Shown piece by piece: positions 24,794-33,999 of a stretch of DNA of 64,000 bases. Position numbers and translations under genes: made by a program. Every line of letters starts with the position of its first letter. The first letter of the stretch is position 1. Under the pieces are notes generated by a model, which saw only the letters and a list, made by a program, of their open reading frames with translations, made no database searches and was not told where the DNA came from. Source of the stretch: Myxococcus dinghuensis (GTDB lineage: Bacteria > Myxococcota > Myxococcia > Myxococcales > Myxococcaceae). The DNA lies in NCBI RefSeq assembly GCF_024198235.1, contig NZ_JAKCFB010000033.1, forward strand, positions 41,517 through 105,516, read 5' to 3'.

Positions 24794-26035
24794 ATGATTC
24801 GAGCCCGCGCCCTGTGTTCCGACCGCCCGGACGACCTGGTCCTGGCCTTCCGCCGGATGGGCCTGCCCACGGCGGCCCGCGAGTACCTGCTGGAGAAGGT
24901 CCCCCACTCCCAGGTGCTCGTCACCGGGCTGGAGAAGGAGGAGGGCCGCTTCCTCCAGGGGCTGCACGAGCGGTCGGAGGCGCCCGGGCGCGAGGAGTTC
25001 CCGGCGTGGGTGCCGGGGGATGGGCGCACCCGTCCCGGCACGGGGCTGTTGTCGGGACGACGGGACCAGTTCACGCGGCTGCTCGCGGCGGCCCGGGCGG
25101 AGCCGGGCGGGCGGCTCGGGACGTTGGCCGTGGCGGTGGAGCGGGCGCTGGACGCGGACCGGCCGGCCCCGCCGCTGACCCTGGGCGGCAGGTCGTTCGT
25201 CTGGGGTTCACGGACCTACGTGATGGGCATCGTCAACGTGACGCCCGACAGCTTCTCCGACGGGGGGCGCTACCTGGGGACCGAGGCCGCGATCGCCCAT
25301 GGCCTGTCCCTGGTCGAGGCCGGCGCGGACCTCCTCGACGTCGGCGGTGAGTCCACGCGCCCGGGCTCCCAGGGCGTGGGCGTGGAGGAGGAGCTGGCGC
25401 GCGTGCTGCCCGTCATCCAGGGGCTGCGCGCGCGCACGGACGCGCCGCTCTCCGTGGACACCACGAAGGCGGCGGTGGCGCGCGAGGTGCTGCGCGCCGG
25501 GGCCCACCTCGTCAACGACATCAGCGGCTTCGGGCTCGATCCGGACCTGCCGCGCGTGGTGGCCGAGGCGGGGGCCGCCTGTTGCCTGATGCACATGCAG
25601 GGCACGCCGAGCACCATGCAGCAGGCGCCCCACTACGACGACCTGGTGGACGACGTGCTCACGGTGCTCGAGGGCGCGGTGGCGCGCGCGACGCACGCGG
25701 GCATCCCGCGCGAGCGCATCCTGCTCGACCCGGGCATCGGCTTCGGCAAGACGGTGGACCACAACCTCTACCTGTTGAGGCGGCTGGGCGAGCTGCGCGC
25801 GCTGGGGCTTGCGCTGCTCGTGGGCACCAGCCGCAAGAGCTTCCTGGGGCAACTGACGGGTGGCAGGCCGCCGGCCGAGCGGCTGGCGGCGACGCTGGGG
25901 TCGGTGGCCGCGATGGCGGCGCTCGGGGGGGCGGATGTGGTCCGTGTCCACGACGTCGCACAGACGCGTGACGCGCTCGCCGTGGCGGACGCTCTCCGGC
26001 TCGCTCGCGACGGCGGCGCGCTCATGGGGAGGTGA
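24794..26035 (+). CDS. folP: Dihydropteroate synthase with N-terminal extension
   Basis: Joins 6-hydroxymethyl-dihydropterin pyrophosphate to 4-aminobenzoate in folate synthesis; target of sulfonamides. The catalytic TIM barrel occupies residues about 135-413. Motifs are MGIVNVTPDSFSDGG, LLDVGGESTRPGS, PLSVDTTKAAVAREVL, LVNDISGF, CCLMHMQGTPSTMQ, LLDPGIGFGKTVDHN, LLVGTSRKSFLG and VVRVHDV. Before the barrel are about 130 residues (from MIRARALCSDRPDDLVLAF) absent from standard enzymes of about 280 residues. This extension has a strand-helix pattern including SQVLVTGLEKEEGRFLQGLHER, but I could not assign it. Its position between ftsH and glmM matches the usual order. Confidence 0.96.
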   Translation: MIRARALCSDRPDDLVLAFRRMGLPTAAREYLLEKVPHSQVLVTGLEKEEGRFLQGLHERSEAPGREEFPAWVPGDGRTRPGTGLLSGRRDQFTRLLAAARAEPGGRLGTLAVAVERALDADRPAPPLTLGGRSFVWGSRTYVMGIVNVTPDSFSDGGRYLGTEAAIAHGLSLVEAGADLLDVGGESTRPGSQGVGVEEELARVLPVIQGLRARTDAPLSVDTTKAAVAREVLRAGAHLVNDISGFGLDPDLPRVVAEAGAACCLMHMQGTPSTMQQAPHYDDLVDDVLTVLEGAVARATHAGIPRERILLDPGIGFGKTVDHNLYLLRRLGELRALGLALLVGTSRKSFLGQLTGGRPPAERLAATLGSVAAMAALGGADVVRVHDVAQTRDALAVADALRLARDGGALMGR

Positions 26036-26241
26036 GGAGGCGTGGCGGTGGAGCCACGGGGCGCGGCTGGTATCGATTTCGCAACCAGCTGGTGGGGGCG
26101 GGTGATACAGGCTGCATGCCTGGGCCGTTGCCAGGGGGACGCCGGAGCCCTACCTTCGAGCCCCGGCGGTGGGCGGGGTATAAGCCCCGACGTCGACTGA
26201 CCGGCGCGGCAGGCCCGGCGTGGGAAAGGCGGAGCAGCACC

Positions 26242-27636
26242 ATGGCGTACAGGATGAACATCGCTCCCAAGGAGGAGCGGGCGTCGCAGAAGCTGTTCGG
26301 CACGGACGGTGTGCGCGGCAAGGCGAACGTCCACCCCATGACAGCGGAAGTCGCGATGCAGCTCGGACGGGCGCTCGCGTTCCTCATCCGCAACGGGCCG
26401 CACCGCCACCGCGTCATCGTGGGCAAGGACACGCGGCTGTCCGGCTACATGCTGGAGCAGGCGCTCGCCGCCGGGTTGACCTCGATGGGCGTCGACGTCG
26501 AGCTGGTGGGGCCGCTGCCGACGCCGGGCATCTCCAACCTCACCACGTCCATGCGCGCGGACGCGGGCGCGGTCATCTCCGCGTCCCACAACCCGTACGA
26601 GGACAACGGCATCAAGTTCTTCTGGCGCGACGGCTTCAAGCTGCCGGACGAGACGGAGGGGAAGATCGAGGAGCTGCTGTCCACGGGCGCCATCGACTCC
26701 ATCCGGCCCACCGCGACGAAGATCGGCCGTGCCTTCCGCATGGAGGACGCGCGGGGCCGCTACATCGTGTTCCTCAAGGCGACCTTCCCGCGCGAGCTGA
26801 CGCTGGAGGGGATGACCATCGTCGTCGACTGCGCCAACGGCGCGGCCTACAAGACGGCGCCCGCGGTGCTGGAGGAGCTGGGCGCGAAGGTCATCACGCT
26901 CGGCGTGTCGCCGGACGGCAAGAACATCAACCACAAGTGTGGCGCGCTGTTCCCGGAGAACCTGGCGCGCACGGTGCTCAAGCACGGCGCCCACCTGGGC
27001 ATCGCGCTGGACGGTGACGCCGACCGCCTCATCGTCGTGGACGAGAAGGGCAAGGTGGTGGACGGCGACGCCATCATGGCCATCTGCACGGGTGAGCTGG
27101 TGGCCCGCAAGCAGTTGAAGAAGAAGATGCTGGTGTCCACGGTGATGAGCAACATCGGCCTCGAGCGCGCGGTGTCCCGCTGGGGCGTGAAGGTGGCTCG
27201 CACGCGCGTGGGCGACCGCTACGTCGTCGAGGAGATGCGCCGCAACGGCTACAACCTGGGTGGCGAGCAGAGCGGCCACCTCATCTTCCTGGACCACACC
27301 ACCACGGGTGACGGCACGCTGGCCGCGCTCCAGTTGCTGGCGGTCATGTGCCGCGCGGGCAAGCCGCTGAGCGAACTGGCCTCCATCTTCGAGCCGGTGC
27401 CCCAGACGCTGCTCAACGTGGTGGTGAAGCAGAAGAAGGAGCTGGGCGAGCTGCCGGACGTGATGAAGGTCATCAAGGCCGTGGAGCAGAAGCTGGGCAA
27501 CTCGGGCCGCGTCCTGGTCCGCTTCTCCGGCACGGAGCCCAAGGCGCGCGTCCTCGTCGAGGGCGAGACCGCCACGCGCAACGAGGCGTTCGCGAAGGAG
27601 ATCGCCGACGTGCTCGTCAAGGCGCTCAACCGCTGA
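26242..27636 (+). CDS. glmM: Phosphoglucosamine mutase
   Basis: Interconverts glucosamine-6-phosphate and glucosamine-1-phosphate for UDP-GlcNAc, peptidoglycan and lipopolysaccharide synthesis. The 464-residue protein starts KLFGTDGVRGKANVHPMT. Phosphoserine Ser115 lies in VISASHNPYEDNGIKFF. The Mg-binding loop is LDGDADRLIVVDE, the sugar-binding loop GGEQSGHLIF, and the phosphate-binding loop RFSGTEPKARVLVEG. The ATG at 26242 is preceded by GGAAAGGCGG; upstream open frame has no coding character. A GC-flanked TATAAG at 26179-26184 in the 206-base gap after folP might be a -10 element, giving glmM its own promoter. Confidence 0.97.
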   Translation: MAYRMNIAPKEERASQKLFGTDGVRGKANVHPMTAEVAMQLGRALAFLIRNGPHRHRVIVGKDTRLSGYMLEQALAAGLTSMGVDVELVGPLPTPGISNLTTSMRADAGAVISASHNPYEDNGIKFFWRDGFKLPDETEGKIEELLSTGAIDSIRPTATKIGRAFRMEDARGRYIVFLKATFPRELTLEGMTIVVDCANGAAYKTAPAVLEELGAKVITLGVSPDGKNINHKCGALFPENLARTVLKHGAHLGIALDGDADRLIVVDEKGKVVDGDAIMAICTGELVARKQLKKKMLVSTVMSNIGLERAVSRWGVKVARTRVGDRYVVEEMRRNGYNLGGEQSGHLIFLDHTTTGDGTLAALQLLAVMCRAGKPLSELASIFEPVPQTLLNVVVKQKKELGELPDVMKVIKAVEQKLGNSGRVLVRFSGTEPKARVLVEGETATRNEAFAKEIADVLVKALNR

Positions 27637-27663
27637 GCGTCGGCTCGTCTCCCAGGTGTTTCC

Positions 27664-27696
27664 GAGCGGGTCCGGGCGCCATGCCCGGGCCCGTTC
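27664..27696. terminator. Bidirectional hairpin terminator between glmM and the 27.7-kb gene
   Basis: A 14-bp stem with two G-U pairs joins GAGCGGGTCCGGGC (27664-27677) to GCCCGGGCCCGTTC (27683-27696) around a five-base loop, followed by TTCATTCC on the plus strand. It fills nearly the whole gap between the convergent genes and should stop both transcripts. Confidence 0.82.
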
Positions 27697-27697
27697 T

Positions 27698-29689
27698 TCA
27701 TTCCGCCAGGCCCCCGAGGACCGGGCCTGGAGGGGCGAGCACGTCCACGCGAACACGCTCGCCTTCGCGCCCCGAGAACGGCTGGAGCCGGGCCCCGATC
27801 CGGTTGAGGACCGCGACGGTGCCCTCGCCAGGGGGGACCCTGATTTCGTAGGTTCCGTCGTCGTGGATGGGGGCGGCGTACCACTGCTTGCCCATCGTTA
27901 CTTCGATCTGGCCTCGCTCGAGTCGGCGGCCTTCCGGGTCCTGGACGCGACCGTGCAGCGTGAGGCCCGGGGTCAGCCGCAGCTGGAATGAGGCCACTCC
28001 GGCGGCGACGGACACCCGCGCGCGTGGCCAGTCCCGATGGGAGATCACGAGGTCGAAGTCTCCGCTGGGGGCTTCGGACAGGTAGACACTTCCTTCCGGG
28101 AGGGAGTAGGCGTGGCAGTCGGCGTATCCCGGCTCGGGGTGGCTCTCCGGAGCGATGCACCGCACATCGGCGCCGGCGAGCCCGCGTCCATCCGGTGTCT
28201 CCACCCGGCCCGTGAGGACCCTCTTGGCCTGGGCGCGTGAGCCGGACGCGGTCGCGTCCCCTGCGGGTGAGGGCGGTGTTCGTGGCTCCCTCGGTTTGCG
28301 CTTCAGCACGAGTCGGAGCGTCTGCTGCTGGGGGAGCGCGACCTCGGCGGCCGGATCCTCGAAGCCGGGCGCGGAGACCGAGACGCGCAATGGCCCGTCA
28401 GGCAGCCCGGTGAAGTCGAAGGCATGGGAGGGCATCTTCCGGATGAGCCTGAACCGGTGGCGATCGGAGTACGTGGAGACCGTTGGATCCTCCAACGTCA
28501 CGTCGCCTCGCACGGGCCTCCCCATGGAGTCGACGAGGCGCAGCCGCAGCGAGTGCGGGCCTCCGAAATCCGCGCGGACGAGGTTCTCGCTGTCGAGTGA
28601 GACCTGGAGTCGTCGAGCGACGGCGCGGGACTCGGTCGAAGTGGTGCGCTCCGCCTTCATCCAGTAGGCGGCACCAGCGGCCACCTCGTCGAAGGTCACG
28701 GTGCCCGAGTCGTCCACGTCCCGGTATCGATACGACGAGAACGTGTTGGGTTTCTGGGCGGCGCCATCGAGGATGGCGACGTCCTTCGCCTTCCCGTCAT
28801 TGGGCGGGGACAGGACCACCCGGACAGGAGTGCCTCGGGACAGGATCCAGCGGACGTCCCCCGAGGGAACTTCCACGGTCCCCATGAGCGGATTGTGGAG
28901 CTGGGGATCGAGGAAGAACACGTAGCGGCCCGGTTCGAGCCCCTGGAGCTCGAACGTACCGGCACTTCCCGTCCGCGTCGTCAGCGGGTCGTTGCCCACG
29001 CAGTTCATGTGGAACATCAGCTGTCCGAAGCGCTTCAGCCGGACGATGACGCCCGCCAGCGGAGCCCCGCTGTGGTCGGTGATGTGCCCGCGCAAGGTCT
29101 CCGCTCGTTGGAGGGTGACGTCCAGCTTTCCGCTGGAAGGGACGTGGACGGTGCTCAGCTCCAGGTGCTCGGGCGCGGAGATGTGCACGGTGGCAGGCGA
29201 GAACCCCGTCATCGGAATCTCGAACTGTCCATCCTCTCCCGTCAGGGTCGAATGGGGCAGGGCGGAGGAGTGCCCGTCATGAAGGCCGGCCTGCACCTTG
29301 GCGCCCTTCATCGGCATCCCGGAGGCCGCGCGAACCAGCCCCTTCAGGGTCCGGGGAGGGCCGAGCTCGAGCACGAACCGCTTCACGGCGCCCGACGACT
29401 CCTCGATGCCCCGCTCGCCGCGCTCCTCTCCCCGCGAGGCCGCCAGCTTCCAGCCCCAGCCCTCGGAGAGGCCCTTGAACACGAAATGGCCCTGGGGGTC
29501 CGTGCGGGTGGTGACGCGCTGCTCGCCGAGGGTGGCTCGGACCTCGATGTCGGGGACCAGCCCGCTGCTCGCGACGACGACGCCTTCGACGGACAGGCGG
29601 GGCGCAGGACGCGGCGGGCTCCCCGAGGCGGCCGTCGCGAGGAGGAGCGGCAACGCCCGGAGGACGCGACACCAGGAGGGCAGGGACAT
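27698..29689 (-). CDS. Secreted protein with carboxypeptidase-regulatory-like repeats
   Basis: A 663-residue exported protein with signal peptide RALPLLLATAASGSPP. Most of it is built from beta-sandwich repeats of the CarboxypepD_reg type, recognisable by G-x-V-x-x-x-G-x-P-x-x-G-A-x-V and the D-x-x-G-x-F strand: VEGVVVASSGLVPDIEVRA / DPQGHFVFKGL, LKGLVRAASGMPMKGAKVQA / GEDGQFEIPM, LRGHITDHSGAPLAGVIVRL / SAGTFELQGLEPG, and two more near residues 500-640. A long middle portion (about 300-470) is less regular. Such proteins are common on myxobacterial surfaces; a specific role is unknown. It is single on its strand, with divergent pdxJ upstream. Confidence 0.85.
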   Translation of the reverse strand: MSLPSWCRVLRALPLLLATAASGSPPRPAPRLSVEGVVVASSGLVPDIEVRATLGEQRVTTRTDPQGHFVFKGLSEGWGWKLAASRGEERGERGIEESSGAVKRFVLELGPPRTLKGLVRAASGMPMKGAKVQAGLHDGHSSALPHSTLTGEDGQFEIPMTGFSPATVHISAPEHLELSTVHVPSSGKLDVTLQRAETLRGHITDHSGAPLAGVIVRLKRFGQLMFHMNCVGNDPLTTRTGSAGTFELQGLEPGRYVFFLDPQLHNPLMGTVEVPSGDVRWILSRGTPVRVVLSPPNDGKAKDVAILDGAAQKPNTFSSYRYRDVDDSGTVTFDEVAAGAAYWMKAERTTSTESRAVARRLQVSLDSENLVRADFGGPHSLRLRLVDSMGRPVRGDVTLEDPTVSTYSDRHRFRLIRKMPSHAFDFTGLPDGPLRVSVSAPGFEDPAAEVALPQQQTLRLVLKRKPREPRTPPSPAGDATASGSRAQAKRVLTGRVETPDGRGLAGADVRCIAPESHPEPGYADCHAYSLPEGSVYLSEAPSGDFDLVISHRDWPRARVSVAAGVASFQLRLTPGLTLHGRVQDPEGRRLERGQIEVTMGKQWYAAPIHDDGTYEIRVPPGEGTVAVLNRIGARLQPFSGREGERVRVDVLAPPGPVLGGLAE

Positions 29690-29846
29690 GGCGACCCGAC
29701 ACTCTAGCCGACGGAAGCGGACAGCGACCCGCCGGTGGAGCCTTCACGGTGGTTGACTTCCAGACGCTGCCCGCGATTAGAGGGACCGGCGCGCGCCGGG
29801 GCCCCCGACAATCCCGGCCCCGCGCGTCAAGCGAGGTGCGGTCGAG

Positions 29847-30572
29847 ATGGGACAGCGACTGGGTGTCAACGTGGACCATGTGGCGACGCTGCGTCAGGCG
29901 CGGCGGACCACGTATCCGGAGCCGGTGACGGCCGCCGCCATGGCGGAGCTGGCCGGCGCGCAGCAGATCACCATCCACCTGCGCGAGGACCGGCGCCACA
30001 TCCAGGACCGCGACCTGCGCATCCTGCGCGAGACGGTGCAGACGCTGCTCAACCTGGAGATGGCGGCCACCGCGGAGATGGTGAAGATCGCCTACGAGCA
30101 CAAGCCGGACGTCGTCACGCTGGTGCCCGAGCGCCGCGAGGAGCTCACCACCGAGGGGGGCCTGGAGGTCGCCGGCCAGCGCGAGCACGTCGCGAAGATC
30201 ATCAAGAACCTCAAGGACGGGGAGATCGCCGTCTCGCTGTTCATCGACCCGGACCTGGACCAGGTGCGCGCGGCCCACAAGGTGAACGCGGACCGTATCG
30301 AGCTGCACACGGGCCGCTACTGCGAGGCGCGCAACGAGAAGGAGCGCGCGCGGGAGCTGGCGCGCATCGTCGACGCGGCCAAGGCCGGCACCAAGCTGGG
30401 CCTGGGCGTCGCCGCGGGGCACGGCCTCAACTACGACAACGTGCAGCCCATCGCCCGCATCGGGGAGATCGACGAGCTGAACATCGGCCACTCCATCGTC
30501 GCGCGCGCGGTGCTGGTGGGCTTCGACCGGGCGGTCCGGGAGATGCTCGACCTGATGCGCAACCCGGGGTAG
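29847..30572 (+). CDS. pdxJ: Pyridoxine 5'-phosphate synthase
   Basis: Final ring-closing step of the DXP-dependent vitamin B6 pathway, joining 3-amino-2-oxopropyl phosphate with deoxyxylulose phosphate. The 241-residue protein has the family's near-invariant N-terminus LGVNVDHVATLRQARRT, then ITIHLREDRRHIQDRDL, VTLVPERREELTTEGGL, VSLFIDPDLDQV, IELHTGRYCEA and GLGVAAGHGLNYDNV. First gene of a compact operon with acpS, nnrDE and tsaE; the pdxJ-acpS pairing is widespread in bacteria. The PLP product is the cofactor of lysine 5,6-aminomutase nearby, though that is general metabolism. Confidence 0.97.
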   Translation: MGQRLGVNVDHVATLRQARRTTYPEPVTAAAMAELAGAQQITIHLREDRRHIQDRDLRILRETVQTLLNLEMAATAEMVKIAYEHKPDVVTLVPERREELTTEGGLEVAGQREHVAKIIKNLKDGEIAVSLFIDPDLDQVRAAHKVNADRIELHTGRYCEARNEKERARELARIVDAAKAGTKLGLGVAAGHGLNYDNVQPIARIGEIDELNIGHSIVARAVLVGFDRAVREMLDLMRNPG

Positions 30573-30578
30573 CGCGCC

Positions 30579-30959
30579 ATGGGAATCCTCGGGCTGGGCC
30601 TGGACATCTGCTCCATCTCGCGCATCCAGCGCATCATGGACGGGCCGCGCGCCGAACCCTTCCTCAACCGCGTCTACACGGAGGCGGAGCGCGCCCTGTG
30701 CGGCCAGCGGCATGACGCCGCCAGCGCCTATGCCGCGCGCTTCGCCGCCAAGGAGGCGCTGGTGAAGGCCCTGGGCGCGCCTCCCGGCATCCGGTGGAAG
30801 GACATGGAGGTGCGGCGGGACGGTGGCGCGCCGTACTTCGCCCTGTCCGGCGTGGCGCGCGAGGTCATGGAGGCGCGCGGGCTGGAGGCCTTCCTCGCGC
30901 TGACCCACGACGCAGACGTGGCCGCCGCCACGGTGGTGCTCCAGAAGAAGGAGAGCTGA
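30579..30959 (+). CDS. acpS: Holo-[acyl-carrier-protein] synthase
   Basis: Transfers the 4'-phosphopantetheine arm from CoA to acyl carrier proteins for fatty-acid synthesis. The 126-residue length is typical. Motif 1 is GLGLDICSISRIQRIM with the Mg-binding Asp, and motif 2 is AARFAAKEALVKALGAP with the conserved KEA. It starts six bases after pdxJ and stops four bases before nnrDE. Confidence 0.95.
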   Translation: MGILGLGLDICSISRIQRIMDGPRAEPFLNRVYTEAERALCGQRHDAASAYAARFAAKEALVKALGAPPGIRWKDMEVRRDGGAPYFALSGVAREVMEARGLEAFLALTHDADVAAATVVLQKKES

Positions 30960-30963
30960 CCCC

Positions 30964-32499
30964 ATGCTCCGAGTCCTCACCGCCGCCCAGATGCGCCAGG
31001 CAGAACAGGCCGCCGAGCAACACCACGGCATGCCCTCCTCGCTGCTGATGGAGAACGCGGGGCGGGGGATGGCGGACGTGGCTCGCGCGGCGCTGGGGCC
31101 CTCGGGGCGCTTCGTCGTGGTGTGCGGCCCGGGCAACAACGGCGGGGATGGACTCGTCGCGGCGCGCTTCCTCCAGGAGTCCGGGGCGCGCGTCGGGGTG
31201 GTGCTCGTGGGAGACCGCGCGAAGCTGACGCCCGAGTCGCGGCGCAACCTGGAGGCGCTGAAGGGCTTCGGGTTGGTGCCTCAGTCCTTGGACGCGGTGG
31301 GCGCGCCGGGCCACGGCGACGTGGTCGTGGACGCCTTGTTCGGCACGGGGCTGAGTCGGGCGCCGGCGGGCGCGTTCGCGGAGGCCATCAGCGCCATCCG
31401 CCGGTGGCGGGACGCGGGCGCGAAGGTGGTGGCGGCCGACGTGCCCTCGGGACTTCAAAGCGACACCGGGCAGGCCTTCACGCCATGCGTGGAGGCGGAC
31501 GTCACCGTGGCGTTCGGCTTCCTCAAGCCGGGGCAGGTGCTGGAGCCCGGGGCGTCGTTGTGCGGTCGCGTGGCGCGGGTGGACATCGGCATGGGGGGCG
31601 AGGCGTCGCGCGAGGTGACGGGCCCCTCCCTGTTCCGCGTGGAGGAGTCGGACGCCCGCGCGGTGCTGCCCGTACGCAAGGCGGACACGCACAAGGGCAC
31701 CTACGGACACGTGCTCGTGGTGGCCGGCAGCCGGGGCAAGACGGGCGCGGCGGCGCTGGTGTCGAAGGCCGCGCTGCGCAGCGGGGCGGGGCTGGTCACG
31801 GTGGCCACGCGCTCGGACGTGCTGGACGCCGTGCAGGCGCACTCGGCGGAGATCATGGGCATCCCGCTGGAGGCAGCCGGGCCGCTCGGGCTGGGAGACC
31901 TGGACGCGCTGCTCGCCGCCGCGGAGGGCAAGGACGCGCTCGTCATGGGGCCGGGAATCCCGCGGGGGCCGGGGACGGGCGCGCTCATCGGCGAGCTGGT
32001 GTCCCGCCTGGACATCCCCGTCGTGCTCGACGCGGACGCGCTCAACGCCGTGGCGGACGACGTGTCCGTGCTCAGGCGGGCGAAGGCTCCCGTCGTCCTC
32101 ACGCCGCATCCGGGAGAGATGTCGCGACTGACGGGCAAGTCAACCCGGGAGGTCCAATCCGAGCGACTGGAAATCGTAGGTCGGCTCGCGACCGGGCTGG
32201 GCGTGACGGTGGTGCTCAAGGGCGACCGGACGTTGACGGCGCATCCGGATGGGCGCGTGTTCATCAACACCACAGGCAATCCCGGCATGGCGACGGGGGG
32301 CTCGGGCGATGTGCTGTCCGGCGTCGTGGGCGCGCTGCTCGCGCAGTCGTTGCCGATCCCGGACGCGGTCTGGACGGCCGTGTACGCGCACGGGCTCGCG
32401 GGGGACCTCGTGGCCGCGCGGCGAGGGCAGTTGGGGCTGGTGGCCGGGGATTTGATCGAACAGGGCCTCTGTGAGGTCTGGGTGAGGTGGGGGCGATGA
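30964..32499 (+). CDS. nnrDE: Bifunctional NAD(P)H-hydrate epimerase and dehydratase
   Basis: Repairs hydrated NADH and NADPH. The N-terminal epimerase domain (residues 1 to about 220) has MLRVLTAAQMRQAEQ, SLLMENAGRGMAD and VVCGPGNNGGDGLVAARFL. The C-terminal ADP/ATP-dependent dehydratase (about 230-511) has RKADTHKGTYGHVLVVAGS, KTGAAALVSKAALRSGAGLVT, PVVLDADALNAV, VVLTPHPGEMSRLTG and TGNPGMATGGSGDVLSG. The fusion of both domains and 511 residues is the usual bacterial YjeF form. Its TGA overlaps the ATG of tsaE by four bases. Confidence 0.96.
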   Translation: MLRVLTAAQMRQAEQAAEQHHGMPSSLLMENAGRGMADVARAALGPSGRFVVVCGPGNNGGDGLVAARFLQESGARVGVVLVGDRAKLTPESRRNLEALKGFGLVPQSLDAVGAPGHGDVVVDALFGTGLSRAPAGAFAEAISAIRRWRDAGAKVVAADVPSGLQSDTGQAFTPCVEADVTVAFGFLKPGQVLEPGASLCGRVARVDIGMGGEASREVTGPSLFRVEESDARAVLPVRKADTHKGTYGHVLVVAGSRGKTGAAALVSKAALRSGAGLVTVATRSDVLDAVQAHSAEIMGIPLEAAGPLGLGDLDALLAAAEGKDALVMGPGIPRGPGTGALIGELVSRLDIPVVLDADALNAVADDVSVLRRAKAPVVLTPHPGEMSRLTGKSTREVQSERLEIVGRLATGLGVTVVLKGDRTLTAHPDGRVFINTTGNPGMATGGSGDVLSGVVGALLAQSLPIPDAVWTAVYAHGLAGDLVAARRGQLGLVAGDLIEQGLCEVWVRWGR

Positions 32500-32987
32500 G
32501 CGGCGGGGAGGTCGTGACGCGGACGTTGACGCTGGCGTCTCCGGACGAGACACATCGGCTGGGCGTGCGCCTGGGCGGGCTGCTCGAGTCCGGTGACTTC
32601 GTGGGCCTCATCGGTGACCTGGGCGCGGGGAAGACGCACCTGGTGCGCGGCGTGGCCGAGGGCGCGCACGTGCCTCGTTCGGAGGTCGCGAGCCCGACGT
32701 TCGCCATCGTGTATCCGTATTCGGGGCGCATCCCGCTCTACCACGCGGACCTGTACCGGCTGACGGGCTACGACGACCTCTACGCCACCGGCTTCATGGA
32801 CCTGGTGGGCGGGGAGGGGGCGGTGCTCGTCGAGTGGCTGGACCGCGTGCCGGAGGCCGCGCCGCGGGAGTACCTGCGCGTGACGCTGAGCCACGCGGGA
32901 GGAGAGGCCCGACAGCTCGTCGCCGAGGCATTCGGGACGCGCCCCGCGGTCCTGCTGGGGGCGTGGCTTCCCACACCTTCGCCGTGA
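32496..32987 (+). CDS. tsaE: tRNA threonylcarbamoyladenosine biosynthesis ATPase TsaE
   Basis: ATPase of the TsaBDE complex that makes t6A37 in ANN-decoding tRNAs. The start ATG 32496 overlaps the previous stop, giving 163 residues. The Walker A is GDLGAGKTHLVRG, followed by VASPTFAIVYPY, the Asp-containing IPLYHADLYRLTGYDD and VLVEWLDRVPEAAP. The C-terminal tail (GTRPAVLLGAWLPTPSP) is short and variable. The nnrDE-tsaE pairing is widely conserved. It is the last gene of the operon; the next gene is convergent after 84 bases. Confidence 0.94.
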   Translation: MSGGEVVTRTLTLASPDETHRLGVRLGGLLESGDFVGLIGDLGAGKTHLVRGVAEGAHVPRSEVASPTFAIVYPYSGRIPLYHADLYRLTGYDDLYATGFMDLVGGEGAVLVEWLDRVPEAAPREYLRVTLSHAGGEARQLVAEAFGTRPAVLLGAWLPTPSP

Positions 32988-33071
32988 GGCGCGTGCTACG
33001 AGGAGTCGCTCGTGCCCCACCTGCGGGAGCTGCAGCCACCCCCGCCGCGGTGACGACCCGCGAGCCCCTCC

Positions 33072-33911
33072 TCAGGCCGCGTGGCGCGGCGAGCCGGGCG
33101 GGAGGTCCTTCGACAGCTCCGGGACGCGCCACTTGTGGAAGACGAGGCCGGCGTCCACGCCGATGACGTCCTCCTCCGCCACGGGGACCCACGTGGGGCT
33201 GCCGCACAACGACTCGCTGGCGACCATGAGCTGCTCCAGGCGCGTGCCCACCGCCGGCAGCTCGCCCATACCGCCGGCGGAGACGAAGAGGCTGCGGTTG
33301 CGCCGCGAGGCCACCATCACCTCGCCGTCCGTGACGAGGAAGTTCATCGCCGAGCGCGGCTTCTCGGACTCGCCCACGTCGGTGATGGCGGACACCAGGC
33401 TCATCGTCTCGGCGAGCGCCCGGGCGACGCCCTCCACGGGGACCGGGCGGGCAATCGGGTACACGGCCGCCAGCCGGGTGAGGAAGACGTAGAAGCACCG
33501 CTCGCTGTCCGTCGTGCCGCGGATGCCCGCGCGCAGGGTCGGACAGATGAGCTCCTCGACGGCCGCGCGGTGCTTCGCGAAGTCGCGGACGGTGCCGTTG
33601 TGTACGAAGGACCAGCGGCCGTGCAGGAACGGGTGCGAGTTGCGCAGCTCCACCGCTCCCACGGACGCCAGGCGGATGTGCGCGACCACCGTGTGAGAGG
33701 ACACACGGCTGCTGACCCGCTCGAAATCAGGGTCGCTGTGCGCGGGGCCCACACCGTGAGCCACCACGGGCATGGCTTCCACACCGTACGCCGCGATTCC
33801 CCACCCATCCTTGTGCTCGCGCGACTGGATGAGCAGCGAGTTCTTCTCCGTCACCAACGAGGGATGGACCGCGGCGGGAACAGATGAACGAAATCCAAAA
33901 AGTCGGCACAT
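33072..33911 (-). CDS. Class II glutamine amidotransferase (YafJ-like)
   Basis: A 279-residue N-terminal nucleophile amidotransferase domain. It begins MCRLFGFRS; removal of Met exposes Cys2 as nucleophile. Other family motifs are REHKDGWGIAAYG, VVAHIRLASVGAVELRNSHPF, FVHNGTVRDF and GTTDSERCFYVFL. No synthetase domain is fused, so what it aminates or hydrolyses is unknown; related YafJ/EgtC-like proteins act as stand-alone amidohydrolases. It is 88 bases downstream of hutI on the same strand and might be transcribed with it. Confidence 0.9.
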   Translation of the reverse strand: MCRLFGFRSSVPAAVHPSLVTEKNSLLIQSREHKDGWGIAAYGVEAMPVVAHGVGPAHSDPDFERVSSRVSSHTVVAHIRLASVGAVELRNSHPFLHGRWSFVHNGTVRDFAKHRAAVEELICPTLRAGIRGTTDSERCFYVFLTRLAAVYPIARPVPVEGVARALAETMSLVSAITDVGESEKPRSAMNFLVTDGEVMVASRRNRSLFVSAGGMGELPAVGTRLEQLMVASESLCGSPTWVPVAEEDVIGVDAGLVFHKWRVPELSKDLPPGSPRHAA

Positions 33912-33999
33912 GGCTGCAATTGGTACTTATAACGGCCGGCCCCGACGGGAAGTTCTCCTGCCCTCCCGTGCGACGTCCGTGTTGCCAGGCGACGTCGCC

